Source: an uncultured Eubacterium sp.
GTDB taxonomy: Bacteria > Bacillota_A > Clostridia > Lachnospirales > Lachnospiraceae
Assembly: GCA_948759685.1 (NCBI GenBank)
Contig: CAQBGY010000240.1
Coordinates: 1-5,511 of the forward strand
Reading direction: 5' to 3'
Length of the DNA stretch: 5,511 nucleotides
The notes below the pieces were generated by a model. That model was not told the origin of the DNA. It did not search any database and saw nothing but the letters and a program-made list of their open reading frames with translations. Below are positions 1-5,510 of the stretch, piece by piece; within the stretch, counting starts at the first letter, position 1, and every line of letters begins with the position of its first letter. A program made the translations under genes and the position numbers.

Positions 1-345
1 GAACGTCCTATGTTGGAAGTGGGTATGAGACATATTCAGTTTGCCGTAGAAGAAACAAATCTTTTTCGTTTTTTATTTCATTCAAACTATTATACAGGCG
101 TTTCCCTTTCTGATTGGCTTACAGGGAAAAATTTTGATTCTTTATTTCCTATTTTGGAGAGACAGGCAAAGGTAGACAAGCAACAGGCATATAACATATT
201 TTCTCAAATTTTTTTAGTAACACATGGAATAGCCAGCCTGCTTGCTAATAATGCAATGGCTTATGATGAAGCATATTGTATAAAGACATTGTCTAATGCC
301 TATTTTGGAACAATGCATCTGATAAAAGACAGAGGTTTATTATGA
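1..345 (+). CDS. TetR/AcrR-family transcriptional regulator, C-terminal part (5' end outside window)
   Basis: The reading frame is open from base 1 (E-R-P-M-L-E...) to TGA at 343-345, giving 114 visible residues. The first ATG, at base 10, is therefore an internal Met and not the start. The visible part is the ligand-binding/dimerisation half. The stretch MRHIQFAVEETNLFRFLFHS resembles the conserved 'yirFAlenPnlyrllF' helix of WHG-like TetR C-terminal domains, and the end (SQIFLVTHGIASLLANNAM, then a final amphipathic helix) fits the dimer helices of that family. The N-terminal HTH is not in the window. Regulators of this type usually repress an adjacent efflux gene and release DNA when a small ligand binds. 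Here the gene lies 126 bp upstream of, and on the same strand as, an ABC exporter operon, so that operon is the likely target (inference). Family assignment is good; ligand unknown. Confidence 0.8.
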   Translation, partial: ERPMLEVGMRHIQFAVEETNLFRFLFHSNYYTGVSLSDWLTGKNFDSLFPILERQAKVDKQQAYNIFSQIFLVTHGIASLLANNAMAYDEAYCIKTLSNAYFGTMHLIKDRGLL

Positions 346-406
346 ATATAAGTTTACTATTTTTGAAATCCTGATAAAGCATATCCTTCTATTTCATAAA
401 TAAATG

Positions 407-422
407 ACTGTTTTTTTACAGT
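407..422. promoter_or_regulatory. Inverted repeat overlapping the -35 box: candidate repressor operator
   Basis: ACTGT (407-411), six T, then ACAGT (418-422) is a perfect 5-bp inverted repeat. Its right arm covers the -35 hexamer of the putative exporter promoter. A protein bound here would block RNA polymerase, which fits repression by the TetR-family protein encoded just upstream. The arms are short and no second copy is seen, so this is a candidate only. Confidence 0.35.
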
Positions 423-442
423 TTCGTTTTCCATGCTAAAAT
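415..442 (+). promoter_or_regulatory. Putative sigma-A promoter of the ABC exporter operon
   Basis: The -35 box is TTTACA (415-420). A 16-bp spacer follows, then a -10 box TAAAAT (437-442) preceded by TG at 434-435, giving an extended -10 element. The expected transcript starts near 449, leaving a leader of about 23 nt with a GGAAAGAGGT ribosome binding site (456-465) before the ATG at 472. The 126-bp gap shows no clear terminator for the TetR gene, so some read-through from it is possible. Confidence 0.6.
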
Positions 443-471
443 GAAATTACAAAAAGGAAAGAGGTAAAAAA

Positions 472-2847
472 ATGTATTTCAATATCCTAAAAAAAGATTT
501 AAGAAGAAAAAAGATAATGAATATCATTTTACTTATATTCATTGTACTGGCAACAATGTTTGTATCATCCAGTGTAAATAATATTTTAAATGTTACTTCT
601 GCATTAGATAATTATTTAGATATGGCTGGAGCACCTGATTATTTAGTGGCAACAAGGAATAAAATTTTTGAAGCTGATTTAACTGCTGTCTTAAATTCCA
701 CAAAATCAATTGAAGATTATAGCGTAGAAAAATTGTTGTTTTTAGCTCCTGAGAATTTTATATTTGAGGGGGAGAATATAACTGCTTTAGGTGGAACTAA
801 TGTCATTCAAAGTGATGAAAGATTGTCTTTGAACTATTTTCTTGCAGATGGAAATAAACTTGAAAAAGTTGAGCCGGGAGAAATCTATATAACAGAAGGA
901 AAAGCAGAAAAAATCGGACTAAAAAAAGGAGATATCATCACCATTGAAATAGACGGGGTTAAAAATGAATTTGTATTTGCCGGTGAAATTAAAGATGTTA
1001 TTTTTGGTGCAAAGTCCATGCAGATTCAACGATATATAATAAGCAGCAAAGATTATAAAGAATATACATCTAATTCAAAAACGGAAAAGATTTATGGTGG
1101 AAATTTAATTTATATACATACTAACAATATTGAAAACACACTTTCAGAAATAAAATTACTTACTGATAATAGTATTTTGAACATAGATAAATCTAAAATA
1201 AAACTTTGTTATATTTTGGATATGGTAGTAACAGGCATTATTCTTGTAGTAAGTATTATTTTTATAATAATTGCATTTATCATCTTACGTTTTACAATTA
1301 CTTTTACATTAGCAGAGGAATTTCGTGAGATTGGAGTTATGAAAGCTATTGGTATCAGTAATTTAAAAATAAGAGGATTATATCTTGTAAAATATACAGC
1401 ACTTTCTATAACAGGGGCATTCATTGGACTTATATTAAGTTTTCCATTTGGCAAAATGTTATTACTGAATGTTTCTTCAACCTCGATTATGATAAGTAAT
1501 CAAAATTCAATTTTTATAAATATGTTTTGTGTAGTAATTGTTGTTTTTGTGATTCTAATGTTTTGTTTTGGCTGTACCAGTAAGGTAAAAAAAATGAACC
1601 CCATTGATGCAATTAGAAATGGGCAGACAGGAGAACGTTTCAGAAAAAAGAATTGTATGAAGTTGGGAAAAAGCAGATTGCCGTCAACATCTTTTTTAGC
1701 ACTGAATGATATTGTAAGCAGTCCGAAGCGTTTTTGTATTATTGCTATTATATTTTTTGTGTGTACGTCACTTCCTCTGGTACTTTCCGTAACTGTTTCA
1801 ACATTGAAAAGCGGTAGTTTATATAGTGTATTGAGTATCGTTGACAGCGATGTTGTTGTAGGCGATAATCCTGCTGAATTTTCAATAGAAAATGGACATG
1901 AAGAACTTGAAAAGTTTTTAAATAATTTAGAAGATAAACTTGAAAAAAATGGAATGCCTGCAAATTGCATAAAAGAGATGATGTTTTCATTACCTGTAAG
2001 TTTTAATGGTAATGAAGCAAAGCTGCCAATATATCAGGGGACAGGAACTACAATGGATATGTATCAATACTTAGAAGGAACAGTTCCTGAAAATTCTAAT
2101 GAAATAGCGATAACTAAGATTTCAGCAAATAAAATTAAAGCAACGATTGGAGATACTATAACAATTAAAACGATAGATGGTGACAAGAATTATATTATCA
2201 CAGCATTTTTTCAATCAATGCATAGTAATGGAGACGGGATAAGACTTCATACGAATGAAGAAATAAATTATATTCAAACTTTTCATGAGATAAATACCCA
2301 AATTATATTTACAGATAATCCAGATAAAGAAGAAATTGAAATCAGGGTGGAAAAAATAAAAGAAATTTTTCCAGAGTTTGAAACTGTCAAGACAAGTGTG
2401 GAATTTATATCAGATATGTTAGGTGTTACAGAACCTCTTAACGCCATAAAAATACTGATTGCTATTATTACAGTCCTCTTAGTTGCTCTTATTTCAGTGC
2501 TTATGGAACGCTCTTTTATTGAAAAAGAGCAAGGTGAAATTGGACTTATGAAAGCCATTGGTATCAGCGGCAAAACAATATATTTATATCATGCGTTAAG
2601 ATTTTTATTTATAGGAATGATTTCAGTAATGATAAGTGAAATTTTTGCAATTCCATTAACACATTTATGTATAGATTCACTATTTAAGATGATGGGATTA
2701 GAGACCGGCGTAGATTATGTAATAAATCCTATGGAAACTTTTATTACTTTTCCGGCAATTGTTTTTATTACAACAATGATATGTGCATATTTGACATCAA
2801 TGTACATAAGAAAAATAAAATCCTCAAATATATCAATTACTGAATAA
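472..2847 (+). CDS. ABC transporter permease with two FtsX domains (MacB-like, 791 aa)
   Basis: Membrane subunit of an ABC exporter of the MacB/FtsX superfamily. A basic N-terminus (LKKDLRRKK) is followed by TM1 (about 17-38), a large external domain (about 40-245), TM2 (249-275), TM3 (303-328) and TM4 (348-370). The second half repeats this plan with TM5 (420-443), an external domain (about 445-655), TM6 (657-678), TM7 (708-730) and TM8 (756-778). Each half has the FtsX coupling-helix motif: REIGVMKAIGIS (285-296) and GEIGLMKAIGIS (688-699). The NPIDAIRNG motif (376-384) ends the first FtsX domain. ATG 472 has a GAGGT ribosome binding site 6 nt upstream. The ATPase gene follows after 14 nt. 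Such two-repeat permeases commonly move or expel peptides or lipids by a mechanical (type VII) mechanism. No two-component system of the BceRS type is visible here. The exact substrate is unknown. The gene is strongly AT-rich compared with the region after 3990. Confidence 0.93.
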   Translation: MYFNILKKDLRRKKIMNIILLIFIVLATMFVSSSVNNILNVTSALDNYLDMAGAPDYLVATRNKIFEADLTAVLNSTKSIEDYSVEKLLFLAPENFIFEGENITALGGTNVIQSDERLSLNYFLADGNKLEKVEPGEIYITEGKAEKIGLKKGDIITIEIDGVKNEFVFAGEIKDVIFGAKSMQIQRYIISSKDYKEYTSNSKTEKIYGGNLIYIHTNNIENTLSEIKLLTDNSILNIDKSKIKLCYILDMVVTGIILVVSIIFIIIAFIILRFTITFTLAEEFREIGVMKAIGISNLKIRGLYLVKYTALSITGAFIGLILSFPFGKMLLLNVSSTSIMISNQNSIFINMFCVVIVVFVILMFCFGCTSKVKKMNPIDAIRNGQTGERFRKKNCMKLGKSRLPSTSFLALNDIVSSPKRFCIIAIIFFVCTSLPLVLSVTVSTLKSGSLYSVLSIVDSDVVVGDNPAEFSIENGHEELEKFLNNLEDKLEKNGMPANCIKEMMFSLPVSFNGNEAKLPIYQGTGTTMDMYQYLEGTVPENSNEIAITKISANKIKATIGDTITIKTIDGDKNYIITAFFQSMHSNGDGIRLHTNEEINYIQTFHEINTQIIFTDNPDKEEIEIRVEKIKEIFPEFETVKTSVEFISDMLGVTEPLNAIKILIAIITVLLVALISVLMERSFIEKEQGEIGLMKAIGISGKTIYLYHALRFLFIGMISVMISEIFAIPLTHLCIDSLFKMMGLETGVDYVINPMETFITFPAIVFITTMICAYLTSMYIRKIKSSNISITE

Positions 2848-2861
2848 AAAAGGAGCAGATT

Positions 2862-3620
2862 ATGAATATTTTAGAAGTAAGAAATCTTTGTAAATCCTAT
2901 AATGTAAATGGCTGTCAAAATAATATTCTTGAAAATGTAAATTTTAATATTTCTAAAGGAGAAATGGTTGCTATTATGGGGCCTTCCGGTTCAGGTAAAT
3001 CGACATTACTTTACTCGGTTTCAGGTTTGGATAGTGTAACCTCAGGAGAAGTAAAGATTGGTAATAAAAATATTGTTAAAATGAAAGAAAAAGAACTGGC
3101 AAATTTACGACTTGATGATATTGGATTTATTTTTCAACAAATGTATATGCTAAAAAATCTTACCATAACAGACAATATTATACTTCCGGCAGTGCAATCT
3201 AAAAAAAATAATGAAAACCGAAATGAAATCCTTCAAAGAGGACATGCCCTAATGCGTAAACTTGGAATTATGGAAATTGCAGATAATGACATAAACGAAG
3301 TTTCAGGAGGGCAATTACAACGTGCATGTATTTGCCGCAGTATGATTAATAATCCAAAAATTATTTTTGCAGACGAGCCAACAGGAGCTTTAAATCGTAC
3401 TTCTTCTGATGAAGTTATGGAAGAACTTACAAAATTAAATGATAACGGAACTACAATAATGCTTGTGACACATGATGTAAAGGTTGCCGCAAAGTGTACA
3501 AGAGTTATGTACATAGTTGACGGAAATATAAAAGGTGAGCATAATTTAGGAAAATATAAAATTGATTCACAAAAACGAGAACGAGCTTTAAATAATTGGC
3601 TTATGGAAATGGGGTGGTAA
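2862..3620 (+). CDS. ABC transporter ATP-binding protein (MacB/LolD-type, 252 aa)
   Basis: Cytoplasmic ATPase that should power the permease encoded just before it. All nucleotide-binding motifs are present: Walker A GPSGSGKST (40-48), Q-loop FQQ (91-93), signature VSGGQLQR (147-154), Walker B IIFADEP (167-173) and switch histidine in VTHD (H204). The D-loop reads GALN (175-178) instead of the more usual GALD/NLD. The C-terminal tail RERALNNWLMEMGW looks like the tail of a Firmicute subgroup that pairs with large FtsX permeases (from memory of the family). Length is normal for a single nucleotide-binding domain, so two copies probably assemble with one two-repeat permease. ATG 2862 follows AGGAG (2851-2855) by 6 nt, and the gene starts 14 nt after the permease stop, so the two are co-transcribed. 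No clear terminator is seen after the TAA at 3618-3620. Confidence 0.95.
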   Translation: MNILEVRNLCKSYNVNGCQNNILENVNFNISKGEMVAIMGPSGSGKSTLLYSVSGLDSVTSGEVKIGNKNIVKMKEKELANLRLDDIGFIFQQMYMLKNLTITDNIILPAVQSKKNNENRNEILQRGHALMRKLGIMEIADNDINEVSGGQLQRACICRSMINNPKIIFADEPTGALNRTSSDEVMEELTKLNDNGTTIMLVTHDVKVAAKCTRVMYIVDGNIKGEHNLGKYKIDSQKRERALNNWLMEMGW

Positions 3621-3993
3621 ATTGAATGAAAAATTTATAGTATAAATTGCAAAAACAGGAGAAAAAGCCTTCTATTTCCTTTGCTAATATTTGCCGGGGA
3701 TAAAGATAGTACAGATAAAGTAAAAGCATATTGCAGAGAATGGGCAAAATGCTCATGTACAGTAAAGAAACAAGAAGCCGAAAACAAGAGATAGACCACC
3801 AACACCACACTATTTCGAACCAAAGACAAAAAGACAAGCATTATGGAAATGTGCATAACAGGCTATTCCACTATGAGGAACAAATTGACGAGCTGTACTT
3901 AGCTGGGAGCGAATCGACAAAGGCGGGAAATAATATGGTGAAATTGAAAAGATAGTTGAATTTTTGTCATATTGGAGAGGAGGGGCATTTTCT
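3621..3993. other. Gene-poor junction between AT-rich cargo and element backbone
   Basis: This 373-bp stretch has no convincing intact gene. One frame (3630-3794) is open without ATG; from a TTG at 3681 it would encode 37 residues including DKVKAYCREWAK. A second overlapping frame runs from TTG 3731 to TAG 3955 (74 codons) and includes HYEEQIDELYL. A third holds PPTPHYFEPKTKRQALWK and stops at a TAA just after 3850. Frame-switching scraps like these suggest remnants of one or more decayed genes; I do not recognise them. No terminator or strong promoter stands out. Base composition rises from AT-rich to roughly balanced across this stretch, so it probably holds the seam where the exporter cassette was joined to the conjugative element. 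Confidence 0.55.
3978..3983 (+). promoter_or_regulatory. Ribosome binding site that fixes the sigma-factor start at ATG 3994
   Basis: AGGAGG lies inside a longer purine run (GAGAGGAGGGG, 3975-3985), 10 nt before ATG 3994. An in-frame TTG at 3964 lies upstream of this site and has no ribosome binding site of its own, so the ATG is the likely start. Confidence 0.75.
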
Positions 3994-4437
3994 ATGAATT
4001 GCACAGAAGCATACAAGGAACACATCATGTATACTTTTAATGGTTTCTGCAAAGTTGTGATACGCTATGCCGCTATCAACGCATGGCGGGAACGGAGCAG
4101 ACGGCGGCAAAGGGAAATATCCTTTGAATACCTCACAGAAGAAAAATTTTACCCATTCAGTACGTCAGATGAATATTTTGCAGACCCCTACAAGGAATAC
4201 CGTATCACGATATGCGGTCAGACAATCATTCTCACCAATGGGAATCTTGCCGCTGCCCTGTTATCGTTGCCAAAGAAAAAGAGAGAAATTATTTACCTTT
4301 ACTTTTTCGGACGTTATACACAACAGGAAATCGGGGAAATATACGGAAGCTGCCGGAGTACAGCATGGCATCACATACACAGTGCCTTGCAGATGTTACA
4401 GAAAGAAATGGAGGTGCTTTCACATGGGGAAACCTAA
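3994..4437 (+). CDS. Small sigma-70-family RNA polymerase sigma factor, conjugative-transposon type (147 aa)
   Basis: Predicted cytoplasmic transcription factor that directs RNA polymerase to element promoters. Residues 10-50 (YTFNGFCKVVIRYAAINAWRERSRRRQREISFEYL) resemble the shortened region 2 of ICE-borne sigma-like proteins. Residues 85-140 form a region-4 domain: LAAALLSLPKKKREIIYLYFFGRYTQQEIGEIYG, then the recognition helix SCRSTAWHHIHSALQML. The length fits these small ICE regulators, which are shorter than true ECF sigma factors. The ATG at 3994 is chosen over the in-frame TTG at 3964 because AGGAGG (3978-3983) lies between them. The last 14 nt overlap the next gene, which suggests translational coupling. 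The gene appears intact. Its targets are not visible; control of transfer or excision genes is inferred from family context. Confidence 0.85.
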   Translation: MNCTEAYKEHIMYTFNGFCKVVIRYAAINAWRERSRRRQREISFEYLTEEKFYPFSTSDEYFADPYKEYRITICGQTIILTNGNLAAALLSLPKKKREIIYLYFFGRYTQQEIGEIYGSCRSTAWHHIHSALQMLQKEMEVLSHGET

Positions 4438-4644
4438 CCTTGTGCCTTATGAAACCATTATCAGAGCGACCAATGGAGAGCCGGAAGCCGTGGACGAGGT
4501 TTTACAGCATTACAGCATTACAGCAGACAAATCCGGCTTGCCGCCCTTGAAAACGGGCATATCAACAAGGACACCGAGGACAGCATAAAACGGCGGCTTG
4601 TCGCTGCCCTATTCCAGTTCCGTCTTGACGGACAGGCTACATAA
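4424..4644 (+). pseudogene. Short HTH-type conjugative-transposon regulator, frameshifted by an 8-bp tandem repeat
   Basis: ATG 4424 has GGAGGT (4410-4415) 8 nt upstream and overlaps the sigma-factor end. The first 31 residues (MGKPNLVPYETIIRATNGEPEAVDEVLQHYS) look like the short HTH (HTH_16-like) proteins found after the sigma factor in Tn1549-type elements. At 4502-4525 there are three perfect copies of TTACAGCA. In the present frame the ribosome leaves the family sequence here and stops at 4586-4588, giving a 54-residue product with an unrelated tail. Removing one 8-bp copy restores a single frame reading HYSRQIRLAALENGHINK... and ending ...FQFRLDGQAT at TAA 4642-4644, a 70-residue protein. 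That restored stop sits just before the ribosome binding site of the next gene, as expected for the intact operon. The gene is therefore broken, or off in a slippage-switchable state. Confidence 0.8.
4502..4525. repeat. Tandem repeat, three perfect copies of TTACAGCA (8-bp unit)
   Basis: Copies lie at 4502-4509, 4510-4517 and 4518-4525, inside the coding part of the short HTH gene. An 8-bp unit is not a multiple of three, so any gain or loss of one copy changes the frame. The two-copy state would be in frame. Confidence 0.95.
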
Positions 4645-4645
4645 C

Positions 4646-4653
4646 AGGAGGTG
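4646..4653 (+). promoter_or_regulatory. Strong ribosome binding site overlapping the only in-frame GTG of the next gene
   Basis: AGGAGGTG (4646-4653) is a near-perfect Shine-Dalgarno sequence starting 1 nt after the restored stop of the HTH gene. The GTG at 4651-4653, the only usable-looking start in the winged-helix frame, lies inside it. The properly spaced start codon is instead the TTG at 4658-4660, which is out of frame with the gene. Confidence 0.7.
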
Positions 4654-5079
4654 GGATTTGTCGCTAAAATAATCATACTCACATTCAAAGACACGGAAGA
4701 AAAAGCAGTTGAGGAAGCCATAGCCGCCCTTGTTGATATGATACCGCTGGAAGCCATACAGCCGCCACATTCCCCTATGCTGATTTTTCCGGGATTGGAA
4801 ATCAGACCACACCAACGCCGGGTACTGAAAGACGGTGCAGACATAAGCCTTACCCGTTTGGAATACGGCACACTTTGCTACCTTGCCGCCAGTCCGGGGA
4901 GGGTATTCACAAAGGCACAAATCTTTGAAGCCGTATGGAGCATGGAGAGCGAGAGCTGCCAGTCAAGCGTGGCAAATGTGATTTGCAACTTGCGGAAAAA
5001 GATAGAGCCGGACAGCCAAAACCCCACCTACATAAAAACCGTTTTAGGCATGGGCTACAAATTCGCTTCCGGGGAATGA
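4651..5079 (+). CDS. Winged-helix (OmpR/PhoB C-terminal type) DNA-binding protein without receiver domain (about 142 aa)
   Basis: Residues about 48-140 form a complete Trans_reg_C winged helix: LEIRPHQRRVLKDGADISLTRLEYGTLCYLAASPGRVFTKAQIFEAVW, the recognition helix SSVANVICNLRKKIEP, and the wing YIKTVLGMGYKFA. The first 47 residues are too short for a response-regulator receiver and show no phospho-acceptor arrangement; they form a short predicted alpha/beta segment (KIIILTFKDTEEKAVEEAIAALVDMI). It should bind DNA without a standard phosphorelay, probably regulating element genes (inference). The start is uncertain. GTG 4651 overlaps the ribosome binding site; TTG 4658 is ideally spaced but out of frame by one base, and adding one A to the run at 4666-4669 would join it to this frame (MSLKIIILTFK...). 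The gene may be poorly translated here. A terminator follows 40 nt after the stop. Confidence 0.8.
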   Translation: MGFVAKIIILTFKDTEEKAVEEAIAALVDMIPLEAIQPPHSPMLIFPGLEIRPHQRRVLKDGADISLTRLEYGTLCYLAASPGRVFTKAQIFEAVWSMESESCQSSVANVICNLRKKIEPDSQNPTYIKTVLGMGYKFASGE

Positions 5080-5118
5080 ACAACTGAATAACCGCCGCTA
5101 TCAACGGCAACGCAGAAG

Positions 5119-5150
5119 CAGGAAATCAAGAAAAGGTTTCCTGTTTTTTT
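5119..5150 (+). terminator. Rho-independent terminator after the regulatory trio
   Basis: CAGGAAA (5119-5125) pairs perfectly with TTTCCTG (5137-5143) across an 11-nt loop and is followed by seven T (5144-5150). Pairing of upstream A residues with the T run can lengthen the stem. It lies 40 nt after the winged-helix stop, so it should end the sigma/HTH/winged-helix transcript. Confidence 0.85.
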
Positions 5151-5317
5151 GCGCCCATTTTTGGCATTTTTGAAAATCGTCAGTATTATGCCGTGCAAAG
5201 GGATAAAAAGAAATCTCTGCCCGTTTTGTCAAATCCTGTTAGGAAAAGACGAAAAGAAATTTCGCAAAACATTGCCTGATTTTCATTTCCGTGCGTAGTA
5301 GGTAATAGAGGGGTAAA

Positions 5318-5339
5318 TTTTGCCGCAGAGTTGGCAAAA
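5318..5339. repeat. Inverted repeat, perfect 7-bp arms, 8-nt loop
   Basis: TTTTGCC (5318-5324) and GGCAAAA (5333-5339) enclose GCAGAGTT. There is no T run after it, so it is not a terminator on the + strand. Inverted repeats of this kind are common relaxase-binding sites beside a nick, which makes this the best oriT candidate in the window, but that role is inferred. Confidence 0.5.
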
Positions 5340-5345
5340 GCCCCG

Positions 5346-5361
5346 CCCTCTCCGTGGAGGG
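5346..5361. repeat. Small inverted repeat CCCTC/GAGGG
   Basis: CCCTC (5346-5350) and GAGGG (5357-5361) enclose a 6-nt loop. It lies 6 bp after the TTTTGCC inverted repeat and could form a paired-hairpin structure with it. Function unknown. Confidence 0.4.
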
Positions 5362-5466
5362 TATCAGCGGAAAGCCCACACAGAGGAAGCCGCCGCTTTT
5401 TAAGAGCAAGATTCTACCACAGTACCAAATTTCGCTAACCGCTCATTTTGTCCTATGGGAATCTTG

Positions 5467-5484
5467 TTGGGGTTGCCACCCCAA
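5467..5484. repeat. Inverted repeat TTGGGGT/ACCCCAA, 4-nt loop
   Basis: TTGGGGT (5467-5473) and ACCCCAA (5478-5484) form a perfect 7-bp stem with loop TGCC. It is followed closely by a second GC-rich hairpin. No T run follows directly. It could be a protein-binding or transfer-related structure near the start of the next (unseen) genes. Confidence 0.55.
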
Positions 5485-5496
5485 GCCCGCCTTTTT

Positions 5497-5510
5497 GCGG
5501 CTTGCGCCGC
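5497..5510. repeat. GC-rich inverted repeat GCGGC/GCCGC, 4-nt loop
   Basis: GCGGC (5497-5501) and GCCGC (5506-5510) enclose TTGC. The left arm can alternatively pair with AAGCCCGC (5483-5490) with one bulged C, so the two hairpins at the window end could form competing structures. The structure may continue past the window. Confidence 0.45.

Noticed and set aside
1209..2573. Minus-strand open frames across the permease gene
   Set aside because: They are antisense shadows of a clear plus-strand permease and encode no recognisable domain.
3731..3955. 74-codon frame from a TTG start as a real gene
   Set aside because: It has no ribosome binding site, overlaps another open scrap and has a composition typical of non-coding or decayed sequence. 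It is described within the junction feature.
3944..3973. Promoter for the sigma-factor operon (TTGAAA with CATATT)
   Set aside because: The -10 match is weak, and the transcript start would fall within the ribosome binding site, leaving no usable leader.
3964..3993. N-terminal extension of the sigma factor from TTG 3964 (10 extra residues)
   Set aside because: The strong AGGAGG site lies inside this extension, 10 nt before ATG 3994, and the TTG has no ribosome binding site.
4067..4423. Long alternative reading frame upstream of the HTH start, overlapping the sigma gene
   Set aside because: It is the HTH frame read backwards through the sigma gene. The sequence is not protein-like, and the real start at 4424 has its own ribosome binding site.
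4502..4530. Programmed ribosomal frameshift joining the two halves of the HTH gene
   Set aside because: No slippery heptamer or downstream stimulatory hairpin is evident, and the lesion is explained exactly by one extra 8-bp repeat unit.
5366..5401. Second terminator (AGCGG...CCGCT followed by five T)
   Set aside because: The stem is only 5 bp with a 22-nt loop, and no gene ends just upstream on the + strand.
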